In this document: piece by piece, positions 44,727 to 56,056 of the stretch
How the letters are laid out: each line of letters opens with the position of its first letter
Position numbering within the stretch: position 1 is the stretch's first letter
DNA from: Silene conica
Taxonomy: Eukaryota > Streptophyta > Magnoliopsida > Caryophyllales > Caryophyllaceae
DNA: 64,000 bases
Direction of reading: 5' to 3'
Assembly: GCA_029255685.2 (NCBI GenBank)
Contig: CM055313.2
Coordinates: 29,012,579 to 29,076,578 of the forward strand
Position numbers and translations under genes: made by a program
The notes under the pieces: model-generated
Told to the model about the DNA's origin: nothing
Seen by the model: only the letters and a program-made list of their open reading frames with translations
Databases searched by the model: none

Positions 44727-47700
44727 TTACATTTGAAGTGTTCATACGATTATCTGGAATTGAATGACTATCGTATATGGGAGTTGTAATACATTGTTGG
44801 TATTTGAACATGAATGATCAGACTTATATAAATTAGTAATCCCTGTCTAGTGATATGCGGAATGTGTTGCCCCAAGCCATAAATGACATGTAGTTATGAG
44901 TTACATTCGTATATACATGTATAAATATTGAGTTATTTAGTTGATTCTATTTTCAGTTTCAAAATCTTTACCGTGTTATAAGTGACAATTAAAGTTTAAA
45001 TGATGTATACATGTTATTATGGTGCAATGCCCAAGGTTCAAATGATATGTCAACGCATTTCGGAAGAGGAATGGTTGAGTTCCGATGTAGTAATGTGAAA
45101 TTGTAACAGAACCAAAATTTAAATAAACTTTTAGAATTTTACCTTGTTTGTACGGACTGTCATTTATATGTGTTCCATATTTGAGTACGAAAATTTTATG
45201 TATGATAACCTTCTGAGTTGGCTTCCAATGCTTTTCGTTTCACGTTAATACGAATTATATTTTGAGAGAAATAAATATTTTAGTCGACAATAGTCAAATT
45301 GGCCCTACTCAGTTCTGTTGTGACTCGTGTTATGAAAGTGAAATCATTTAAAACTTGGTTACTGTTTATCATACATTCAACCCCACTGTTTAGAATAATT
45401 GTTCACGTTCTCAAAATGACAAGCCATGTGAAATCTTATTGAGCCGTTATCTAATTGTGTTTTTTTTTTTGAAAATTGCCCAATCTTCCAATGAATTACT
45501 GTAAAACTCCTGTTCAGACCAATAGATTGTTATAAATGATTACCTTGAGATATGCAATTGCTTCTGTTTCCTATGATTAGTTAAATTCAGTATATTTTCT
45601 AAAAACTATAATAGCTCGCAAGATAGCTAAGTGGATATGTAGTTATGATTGTGTAGATTGCTGCATAATGTTTAATTGGTGAAAGTGTGAGTTATGTAAG
45701 TTTCATATGAAAGTTCATCCAAATGTAAATTATGTAATGTGACCATGTGATTTTCCGTTATGGCATTAGTAACATGGATAATAGACTTATGATATGAATA
45801 GGAACCTTATTATATGATGATGTAACCCTGATCATTTCGTCCAGTCTCATGTAAAATAGTTTCTTTTATAACGACGCTCTTAACTACTAGTGTTATGACC
45901 TCAAATAATTATATGATGTTAAAACCATGCTTATCAGAAAAGAGTCTCGCCAATTGGTAAAATGAAATTTAACTGGTAAACTTATTAGCATGATATAACA
46001 ATTTAAATGTTATAAGTAATGATGATCATATTGAACAATGTTAATCGTGTTGATGTTCTTTCATATATTTATGGTCTATCGTTGTCTAGCTCACTGAGAT
46101 AATAACCCTTATAACACCTTCATGTATATTGTAATGTCACAAACTGAATTGCATTTGTTATGTTTAAAAAAAATCTGATCATACTATATTGAGTTATTAA
46201 TTGATTGGGATGATGAGTTTTATGGAAGTACCAATGTTGTGAATCCGTTTACTTTTAGCATTAAATCTTCATGATTCATGAGCTACAATTACAAGAACAA
46301 CGTTTTAGTAAAGAAGAGTCAGAATGTGTCCATGCGGTTTTAAGTCCGAAATGTAGTTGCATAATAGCCCGTTGATTGTGTTTATAATTGTCACAAACTA
46401 TCACTTCAGTGTTTCAAAAGTTTCCAAAGGTCTTCAAATGGTGATCCTTGACCAAGTTTGATGTTTGGTAAGTTTGTCAATTGGTTGCAATATGCGGAAT
46501 TCTGTAGCTACGTGTTGACGAAATCCTTCCCGAATGTTTAATTGTTGCATATTAATAAACCCCTTGATTTGCAAGTCATATAATACCATTTTCATGATAA
46601 ATGATGTAATGGGAGTGGATGAGAAATGTACCTAAGTGATTTTAACTTATTAACATCAAGGAATGTTAAACGGTTTTGTTAGTTTATGATTTGTGTATAT
46701 CTTGTGAAATATGTCAATGCTCCATGTTTAATTATGTTAACTAATTTTGCACGATGTATTTTCTAAAATATGATTTTGCTTCTATAATATGATTACGAAC
46801 ATGAAATGTTCTAATTTGGCAAATATGAACTACGAGTTTGCTGATTGTCTGCATTGGTGTAACTTGCTGAGTTGTGTTAAAATTTCAAAGGAGTATATAA
46901 GTGTTAGCTACACTGAATCTGTTTTACTGCGTAACATGAATCTACTGATCTCATTATTCTAATTGTTGTTCGGGATATATGTATATGTGCTAATCGATTG
47001 TCGGAGTCCATGTGCTTCAATATTTATTCAAGCTGACATGTTTTGGTGACTATCTATATGTGGTAATTATGGAGGAGTTGGTATTGGAAATTTTATTGAA
47101 TATATAAAAGTATTCAGATGTTATGAGTCACTGATTGTGCTTTTATTTGGAAAGTTTGGTTGTGCTACAGAGGGGATAAATAGTAGCAATTAGAAATATA
47201 GATTAAAGTACCCAAGCAATTGATTTTATAATTGACTTTAGTGTGGAACACTGATGTTAATCTTATTAATAATTGTACGGGAATGTAAGCATGTGGATAG
47301 TTGCAGTTGGAAATTTGTTTTACCATATATGAATATTGATATTAGTTTGGTTATGTTACAAACGAACACACGGTATGTCCATTAGAGAATCTTTATATTG
47401 CTTGTTTATGACCGAATCGGAGTATACCAGTTACAGGGGATTAATATTTTGGTGGTGTATGATTGGTATTGCATTTTCTTTGTCGTCCCCTTTGACCTTA
47501 ACTTGTGGGTGAGTAGCTTAAAGTTCATACTTTAAGTGGTGAGCACGGTTCTGTGAACCTTGACGATATTGATACTGATATTGAGATGGAGATTGAGATT
47601 GGGTGCTATTATTGAGTTATGGGGCCTTTGTGTCGAGTTATGTTCATGGCCTATAGTGACCATGGTTATTGAGTTATATTTTATGAGTCCGAAATCGAGA

Positions 47701-48053
47701 TTGAGATAGAAATATTGTTTCGCAGTTTATTCCGCCAGTTCACTCACCCCTTGTACTTGGTCTTAGGTTCGACGATGAGAATATGATACTTGGTTACTTG
47801 GAGTAAGATTTTAGGAGATAAAGTAATGAGTAAGACAGAGTAATGAGCTGGAATTTTATAATGGGGTTACGGGGACGTAACCATGTTTTAAGGAGGATAG
47901 GATTGTAAAATCTTAATGATTTATGATATGACTAGTTTTTATGACATGGCTAATTGTTGTGTCGTGATTATTTGAATATAGTTGATAACCCTGCTGCTTC
48001 TGTTATGCACTATATCGTGGTTGTTGAAGTGTCATGTGTTTCTGTTGTATGTT

Positions 48054-48100
48054 AAACTTTGGGGACAAAGTTTTATTAAGGGGGATGGAATGTAACATCT
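48054..48100 (+). repeat. Relic polypurine tract/LTR junction inside Y
   Basis: Hairpin AAACTTT-GGGGAC-AAAGTTT (48054-48073), purine tract AAGGGGGATGGAA, then TGTAACATC, a typical gypsy LTR start, only about 115 bp before the real Y LTR. Confidence 0.6.
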
Positions 48101-48168
48101 CACGTTTCTTAAGTATTACTTGTGATTGTTCATGCTTGCTACGTGTTTCGTTACCGTTATGGGGTGGT

Positions 48169-48205
48169 GAACTTCGGGACGAAGTTCATTTTAAGGAGGG
48201 AAGAC
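48169..48205 (+). promoter_or_regulatory. Polypurine tract of Y with upstream hairpin
   Basis: GAACTTC-GGGAC-GAAGTTC hairpin (48169-48187), then TTAAGGAGGGAAGAC abutting the 3' LTR. Apart from a few spacer bases it is identical to that of X. Confidence 0.85.
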
Positions 48206-49340
48206 TGTAATACTCCGTATCTTACTGTTTTTATTTTAATATTTAAATTTTAATGACGTGTTGGTGGTTACTTAGCGTTATACTCGATAATTTATTTATC
48301 GAATAAGTTTTATATTCTTTTTATATGTTGTTAAGTGAAGGGTCGAGAATACGAGCTAGTTAATAGATCGTGTTTTAAATAGACGCTTGGGCCTCGATAT
48401 GTGTGCCAAGTGCAACAGCCCATCTCGACTTTAACACATAAAACCATACAACGTAATAAACATAATAAAAACACCCCTTTTACTGCCCTCATGTACAAAC
48501 CCTCCAAACCCTATACCTAACCTATTTCGACACCTCATCTTTCACCCACGCCTTCTGCCGCCACACCAGAGAACGTGAAAGGGAGGTTGCACGGTGGTTT
48601 AAGGGAGCCTAAGGGTGGTCGATTTATCTGAGAAGTAAGCCTACTCACCACGTTCTTGGTTATTTCAGTTCTCTCTTTCGTTTTAATGCAATAGATTCAA
48701 TCGTGTAATGTTATGTATGAGTTCTGATTTTCAAGCTATATTAATCTATGCTGTTGAGGGTCATGTTTGGACCATAGTCTGACCACCATGGACCACTTAG
48801 GACCACCGGGCGTGGGGTGGCTTAGGCTGCTGTCAGTATACGAGTTATTATTTCAGAAACAGGGTTTTGAGCGTGTGATGTTTACGTATGGTTTAAAGGT
48901 GTTTTCTGGTCATGACGGTTTCGGCTGTTAGAGTCTTTGGATTGGTGGAAGTCAGGGTGGTTGGGTGGTGGTTTTCATGGCGGGTCTTGGTGGTTTATAT
49001 ATGTCGTACATAAGGAGGGATTCGTTTGGGTTCTGGGCACGTTTGAAACAGAGTTGTCGCGTGAGGCTGTTTTTGGTTGCGGTTGTTGGTGTCTCGGGTG
49101 GTAGACGACGACCACTGACTTCCTCCCTGGAAGCACCACGGCTCAGAGGCGAGCCTGGTGGCGCCAGTGGGGAAGCCATGGGTTGCAATTGGTGACGAGG
49201 GTGGTGTTTGTGAGGGTGTTTGGTCATGGTGGTGGGGCTGTGTTGCATTCGGGTTTTCACGTTGTTACTGTTCGTGCTATTCATGGGCTGCTCTTTGATT
49301 TGTCTTTGTGTAGGCATGATTTTATGATTGTGATTTTATG

Positions 49341-49392
<52 letters not shown>

Positions 49393-50671
49393 TTATTATT
49401 ATTATTATTATTATTGTTGTTGTTACTTTTATTATTGTTTTATGATTACCATTATTGGTTAAAATTTTATTATGGTGATTTTACGATTATAGGATAATAA
49501 TGTTATTAATATTAGTATTATTATCATTAAGTATGTTTTGGCAAATTTTATAACTGTATACCATGTTTATTAATATTTAAGTTATTATAACTAATCATGT
49601 TATTAGCATTTGTTGGGGTTAATATTATTGTCAATGAACACTGTGATTATTATTAATTACTCATATGGTTATTGTTGTTGAGTTAGTAATAAATCGGTCA
49701 TTTGATTTCCTGCTATATTTAGTAAGTCTATATTTAGTAAGCTTATAATTGTCTGCTGAAGATTGATACGAGTAATGAGGTACTGTTAATTGGTACGTAA
49801 TGAGTATGTTGCTATGTATAATTACAGTTGTTATAAGTGTATCAATTATAAGCACGATGAATGCGTTTTAGTAGTGATGTTAGTGTAAGAATAGAGGTTA
49901 ATAATAAGTATTAATTATAGGAACTGAGCTCGAAGTGGAGTAATTCTAGCAGATGTGCGACTGTCAGTCTGCCATTTGAGGTTGGGGAATTACTGTGGTT
50001 ATAATGTGGAATATGCTGTTAATATTTGGTGACTACCATGTTTATCTTATGCTTTAATACGAATGTTATATGAGTTATTCATTTATATCATGCTGTGATA
50101 CGTTGTGATCGGCGTGGAGTTATTTGCCGTTGGATCGGTGCGGAGTTTATTTGGCGTTGGATCGGTGCAGAGTTTATTTGGCGTTGGATCGGTGCGGAGT
50201 TTATTTGGCGTTGGATCGGTGCGGAGTTAATGGGCCTTGTGATCGGTGCGGAGTAATTGGGCCTTGTGATTCGGAGTGGAGATGATTGGATTTCTATTTA
50301 TAGAAATGTTTGGTTGTTTACTTTTCCCTACTCAACCTCGTGGTTGACCCTGTGTATTCGTGTGACACCTGTGATGATCCGTGATGGGGAGCAGTTTTGA
50401 CAGGAAAGATGATGCTGTGGGAGCATGGGATGGCGTGAGCACTAGGATGGACCGACTTAGATGTAGATCACATACTTGGTAGTTATCAGTTGTACTTCAG
50501 TTTCCGCTGTGTAGTTTTGTAACATTGAAGTTTAAATTTTATCAGATTTTATATTAAGTACTTTGGTTTGATTTACTTTGTTACTCACTACCTCGGATAT
50601 TCTGAGATGGTAACAGCTCAATTTACTAAGGATGTCTTGCCAAAGGCTCCTTAATAAATCGGGGTGTTACA
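48206..50671 (+). repeat. 3' LTR of Y
   Basis: 2466 bp. ATT tract at 49343-49415 and 27-bp array at 50107-50262. About 45 differences from the 5' LTR by eye. Confidence 0.92.
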
Positions 50672-50676
50672 ATGCC

Positions 50677-51242
50677 AATCAAAGCTCCTCTTCCACCACG
50701 TAGCTATCCACACTAGGGTCGTCTAGACCTTCACCTACAACAAAGAAACACGGATTTTAGAGCCTAAAAGTGAATTATGCAAAAACAACCCAGATTTCGA
50801 ATTGAAGGAAACGAGAATTGGAAGTGACGGATGGCTTGCAAATTCCATGAGGATTCCGAAAATATAATTATTACCTTGATTTGGAGTCTGGATGATGAAG
50901 AAAAATGGATTTTAAGCTTGAGTTTTAAGAGAGGAAATGAGGAAATAAAATGTCATTGTTTTGTTTTTGAGGATGAACAATATGTCGACATACTTAGGGG
51001 TTTAGGAGGGTTTTATGTGTCCTTTCCCGTTTCAAGGCAAACGGGTTTGGTAACATGAACGGGTTTTAGGATATGATGAATTCAAGTTGCCAAGTTGAGT
51101 TCATCTTAAGGACTTAAGGTTCTTAAGACGGATCTTAACGATTTATTAAAATACTTCCCGATAAATTATTAAAATATTATTTTACTACTTAAAATAATTA
51201 AAAACCCTTAAAATATATTTTATGAAAATACGGGATGTTACA
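50677..51242 (-). repeat. 3' LTR of Z, proximal part (beyond Y)
   Basis: Ends on the plus strand with CGGGATGTTACA, the reverse complement of the W/Z LTR start TGTAACATCCCG. Continues the LTR broken at 26193. A 75-codon frame at 50831-51058 is chance. Confidence 0.82.
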
Positions 51243-51278
51243 ATCACCCCAACTTCAAAAAGTTTCGTCCTCGAAACT
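51243..51278 (-). promoter_or_regulatory. Polypurine tract of Z with upstream hairpin
   Basis: Minus strand: AGTTTCG-AGGA-CGAAACT (51278-51261), then GAAGTTGGGGTGAT next to the LTR; same layout as W. Confidence 0.82.
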
Positions 51279-51309
51279 CGAACGGAGATAAATTCTAAAT
51301 AACTATACC

Positions 51310-52131
51310 TCAATCAAAAAGAGCGGGATGCGCAGCACGCATCGATGCCTCGGTCTCCCATGTCTGCTCCTCAACATCACCGCGACGCCATAGAATCATC
51401 ACCAAGGGCACCACCTTGCGCCTAAGCTTCCTATCCTGACGGTCAAGAATCTTCACGGGATGCTCCTCGAAAGCAAGACTCGGCTCCAGGTTCCCGATCT
51501 CTCTATGAAGAACATGACTCGGGTTACTAACATACTTGCGGAGCTTGGAAACATGAAAGACGCTATGAACCTTGCCTAAACTAGGAGGTAAGTCCAAACG
51601 GTAAGCAGCGGCACCAATCCTCTTCACGATCACAAATGGCCCAATATACTTAGGGATCAGCTTGCCCTTAATGCCAAACCTCTTGACGCCCTTCATCGGT
51701 GAAACTCTCAGAAAGACACGGTCACCCACCTCAAACTCGAGAGGTCTACGACGGACATCAGCATAGGATTTCTGCCGGTCCTATGCGACCTTCATCCTAT
51801 TCCTGATAAGCTTTACATGGTCGATGGTCGCAGCTAACTGGTCTGGTCCAAGGTCGTGCACGTCGCTCGCCTGATCCCAACAGATCGGACTACGACACTT
51901 CCTACCATAGAGCGCCTCTTACGGAGCCATACCAATGGAAGAATGAAAACTGTTGTTGTAAGAAAACTCCACCGGCGGTAGACACTGCTCCCAAGAACTC
52001 TGAAAATCAAGTGCACAAGCACGGAGCAAGTCCTCTAATGTCTGCATGGTCCTCTCGGACTGTCCATCGGTCGCGGCATGAAAAGCAGTACTCATCAGCA
52101 AACGGCTACCCATAGCCTCCTGTAGAGCCTT
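51310..52131 (-). pseudogene. pol: C-terminal Pol remnant of Z: integrase end and chromodomain
   Basis: One continuous minus-strand phase with two stops. It starts at the V insertion with the integrase core end ([19 protein letters not shown], containing the catalytic Glu, then [15 protein letters not shown]). A TAA at 51919-51921 sits where relatives have an aromatic codon before EALYGRKCRSP. A TAG at 51781-51783 sits where Gln is usual before DRQKSYAD. From 51729 the frame is open: GPF-type module KYIGPFVIVKRIG, VFHVSKLRKYV and a chromodomain-like end (ILDRQDRKLRR, VMILWRRGDVEEQTWE). The rest of Pol, Gag and the 5' LTR should lie beyond V, outside the window. Confidence 0.88.
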
Positions 52132-53657
52132 TGTTGAGTAATATATTCTTTATATGTAATATATTGTTTTATGTTTTAATAATGACAAGTCTAAATAATT
52201 ATATTTTATATGCATATGCGCGTAATCGTGCGTTTAAGTATACAGTTTATTATAGAGCGAAGATCGTAGTTTAATAAAGTATAAATTCAATCGGAGATTG
52301 AAGAAAGATCAAGTTCATGTCAAGTGTCAAGTCTTTTTGAAGATTTACAAGACAAAAGCTTTATTACAATATCGAGAGTTCTTAAGTTATAGATCGTGCC
52401 TATAACTATCGAAGAAATGAGATTTGCGTGAAATAAATCAAAGCGTGAAGATTTATGCGTGTTATTAATATATTATTATATATTAATTTAGTAATCTTAT
52501 AAACGGTTTTAAAATAGAAATATTCTTTAGTTAACAAGAATTAAAATATTTATCTTATGAGGTAAATATTAATTCTAAAATACTAAGGATTTTATTTTAA
52601 CCGTTATTGTCAAAATCTAAATTCCTAGGGAAACGTGCTTCGAGAAATATGTCTCGAAGAACATGATCTATGAAACGTGCGTTGGAAGTCGTGCGTAGAG
52701 TCGTGCGTGGGGAAGCGTGCCTCACGATTTCCTACATGACTTCTAATACGTTTCATATTATTTTTATGCTTAATTAAATAAATAATGTTGTTTATTTAAT
52801 TTACCTAAAGATTGGCTAGGATTTGATTAAGAATATAATTTATTATATTATTGACAAGAATTAGGAATTGACTTTAATTAGGATTCTATATTTTATGGTA
52901 TAAGATATTTCCTAAGTCTAATAGGATTATGGAAATACTATCTTATGTCTTAAAGTAATATTATTTACTAGAGTCCTTTCCTAAATCAAATAAGATTAAG
53001 TTTTAAATATTACCTAGAATTAGTATTCTAGATAAAGTAATATTTCTAAACTATCTAGGATTCAACCTAGATCTAAATTAGTATATATATGCTCTCATTG
53101 TCACACGGCAAAAACACTTCACGAAAAACTAGCCTCACGCAAACCAAGATAAACGAACGAACGTGCTCTTACATACGTTTCGTTTTCCGTGCCAATCATT
53201 GTCAAATCGCGTAATCAAGACTACAAGCATTGAAGAATATTTTCATACATTCAAGATCATCAAATACAAGAAGTTGTTGAAAGTTTATCTTACTTACGTA
53301 AGATAGATTCGAGTATTTAGCGGTACTCATTGTAAGCAAGTATTTCACGGTACTTGTCGTAGCTAGATATTTTACGGTATCTAGATTGAGTTACAACTAA
53401 CATCAAAGTTGTACGAGTCTGGTTGATAAAATTGTAATCCGGAGAAGGTACTAATTTTATTAATCGAGAATAGTGGACGTAGGTTTCGATTTGTGAAACT
53501 GAACCACTTCAAAAGATCGTGCCTCCTTATTTTATCGTTCTTACTCGTTACTTGCTATTACTTCGTCAAAACAACTCACATCGAAGAAGAATCAAAAAGT
53601 TGGCATACTCAATTCTCCCCCCCTTTCTTGAGTATATCTAGGTCAATAGACTCTTCA
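52132..53657 (+). repeat. 5' LTR of V
   Basis: 1526 bp, TGTTGAGTAATATA...GACTCTTCA. TATA box TATATATATG near 53083. The 3' part holds three variants of AGTATTTAGCGGTACT (53308-53375). Confidence 0.93.
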
Positions 53658-53659
53658 AT

Positions 53660-53671
53660 TGGTATTAGAGC
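53660..53671 (+). other. Primer binding site of V
   Basis: TGGTATTAGAGC, one base different from the usual initiator-Met complement TGGTATCAGAGC, two bases after the LTR. Confidence 0.88.
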
Positions 53672-53724
53672 CTCGTGCTCTTGAAAGCCTTACAGCTTGA
53701 GATTGATCCTTCTATTGATTTCCA

Positions 53725-56048
53725 ATGGATTCAAAACACCTTAAGTGTCCTATCTTCGATGGAAAGAACTATAGCTTGTGGAAGAACATGATGACCCACT
53801 ACGTCAAAGGATGTGACTGGGAATGCTGGAAAATAATTCAAACTGGACCAAGAAAGATCTTGGTTGCTTCTGCAAATGGAACCACATATGAGAAACAAGA
53901 AAGTGACTATGTGGAAGCTGATTACAAGATTGCTGAGAAAAATTCAAAAGCCATGAGTCTACTTCAAAACGGTATGATTACTTCTGAATTTGATCGCTTT
54001 TCCTCTTGTAATTCAGCCAAAGAAATATGGGATGGTCTAGAACTCGCCTACGAAGGTACCTCCACAGTCAGGAAACATCGTATAGACTTGCTTATTCAAC
54101 GATATCAACTTTTCACTATGGAAAAGAATGAATCGATTGATAGCATGTCGGCACGATTCTCCTGCATACTTAATGAACTGCGGAACCTTGGTAGGAAGTA
54201 TGATTCTGAAGACATAGTCAGAAAGGTCCTTAGAAGCCTTACCAAAAAGTGGCAACCTAAAGTCACTGGAATTGAAGAAGCTCGTGATCTCTCGACCATG
54301 ACTTATCAAGAACTTATTGGATCTCTAATGGCTCATGAGATCATGCTGAATAGAGATGATGATGATCATCCTAAAAACAAAAATATTGCCTTACAAGCCT
54401 CTACAAGCGAAGAATGCGAACCTGAACTGGAAGATGAAACAGTTCTATTCGCAAGACGCTTTAAAAGGGCAGTCTTCAAAGGCAGATATACCAAATCAAA
54501 CAATAAGACAAGTGACAAGAAAAAGAATGACTCTAAGCAAACCTTCTTCAAACGAGGGTGCTTTAAATGTGGTGATCAAGGGCATATGATCAAGGACTGT
54601 CCAAGTTGGGACAAAATAAAAGACAAATCCAAACAAGATAAAACCAGGACTGAATTCAAGAAGGTTATGCTCGCATCTTGATGGGGAGAATTGGATTCCG
54701 ACGATGACGAAGATTCAGAAGAAGAGGAAGTTGCTAACCTGTGCCTAAGCAACATCAGTTTGGATTTAATCTCCGACGATCATGATTCATCACAAATCTG
54801 CCTCTATGGAGAATCTGATTCAGAAGATGAAGACCAAGAGGTAAATTTTTTACAGCTTAAGAGTCAAGTTAAAAATTTATCTAAATCTGCATTAATTAAT
54901 TATTTCGAACAAACCTTAGACCAATGTCACGAACAAAGTCTTGAATTAGACGAATTGAAGGAACAGATCCTTGACATTGCAGAGGAAAATCAACTCTTAA
55001 AGGCCAAAGCTAAGAAACTGAAATCCAAAGTTAACATTGACACAAATGTTAAATTGGAAACAGTAATGTCTGAGAAGAAAATTCTTGAGTCTAAAGTTAC
55101 AGCCAATGCAGCTGTAATCTCAAAATTGAAACTCAACATTAAAGAGCTTGAATCTAAGATTATAGCCAATGAAGTTATAACCTCAGAACTAAAATGGTCT
55201 AATGAACTTCTAAAGAGTAAACCTACACCAGTGGTTGTAGATGAAACTCATCAAGAAGAAGTTGAAATCCTCGAGCAAAAGATCATGGATCTGGAATTCA
55301 ACATAACCAAAATTAAAAAAGGAACATGCGAAAATCGTGCTCAATTTTAATAAGGATATTCAAGACTTGAAAGAATCTAACAACGTTGACAACTCATCTT
55401 GCTTAAAAGAAATAGATTCTTTAAAAGACCTTCTTCTTCATGCTCGCAAGGTTCACGAAAAATGGGAAGGAAGTACTAACGTACTAAACTTCCTAACTGA
55501 AAAATCAGATAACAACATGAAGATGGGTCTAGGTCATGAGTGCTATGGTAGGAGAGACCATTCTAAATGTCAACAAAAACCCGATGAACGTGACTTTAGA
55601 AAAAGAAAGTATGTAGACTTGCCTGAATATTTGATTTGTACTTATTGTGGTCATAATGGACACCTACGAGAAAACTGTGTAAAACACGCACTCGACTTCA
55701 AAAATTGGAGTCAAATTTGTGAAATCTCTAGGTATAACAAATGATTCCATATCTATCATTGACAGTGAGGAAGGTAATGAAAAGGTTGAGGAAACAAATA
55801 ATGACCATAGATGGTTCTATGACATGTCTTTTAATTACGCAGAAAAGAAAAATAGAACCACTCAAATTCCTAAACCTACAACCTACAAGAAACAAAACCC
55901 AAAGACTTACACTAGATCGACAAAACCTAACCACCACAGATCCAAGAAACCTCTAGTAAGACAAGTCTGGGTTAAAAAGGAAGATGTTTTTATTGTCACT
56001 AACTCTAAAGGACCCAAGTATGCTTGGGTACCTAAGACCTGTCTTTAA
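53725..56048 (+). pseudogene. gag: Gag of V, with in-frame stop and two frameshifts
   Basis: Starts at MDSKHLKCPIFDGKNYSLWK, the copia Gag N-terminus, and is open for 318 codons. The UBN2-like region includes EIWDGLELAYEGTSTVRKHR, and the first CCHC knuckle CFKCGDQGHMIKDC is at about 54558-54601. A TGA at 54679-54681 interrupts the frame, which continues with an acidic segment and a long Leu/Lys/Glu-rich coiled coil (about 54840-55320), typical of Sirevirus Gag. Frameshifts near 55340 and 55730 follow. A second knuckle CTYCGHNGHLRENC lies at about 55636-55679, and a basic tail ends WVPKTCL. The first 318 codons alone could make a Gag with one knuckle. Confidence 0.87.
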
Positions 56049-56056
56049 ATTACTTT

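Larger units (their letters stand above)
44737..48205 (+). other. Non-coding interior of Y, downstream part
   Basis: About 3.5 kb with no frame over about 60 codons on either strand and no retroviral motif. It contains a GAGATTGAGATTG-type simple stretch (47570-47710). A relic PPT-LTR junction of another gypsy element lies at 48054-48100, and the Y pre-PPT hairpin and purine tract are at 48169-48205. Confidence 0.75.
26194..50671 (+). mobile_element. Large non-coding LTR element Y (LARD-like), carrying nested W and T
   Basis: LTRs of 2444 and 2466 bp start TGTAATACTCCG and end GGGGTGTTACA. Flanks are ATTCC (26189-26193) and ATGCC (50672-50676), a target duplication with one mismatch. After removing W and T the interior is about 3.9 kb (28638-29044 and 44737-48205) and has no frame over about 60 codons and no retroviral domain. 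Primer site, leader, pre-PPT hairpin and purine tract match those of X. It is therefore a non-autonomous element probably mobilised by X-type proteins. LTR divergence is about 1.8% by eye. Confidence 0.88.

Noticed and set aside
50831..51058. 75-codon frame resembling a small gene
   Set aside because: Falls in the Z LTR; an equivalent frame is not kept in the W LTRs.
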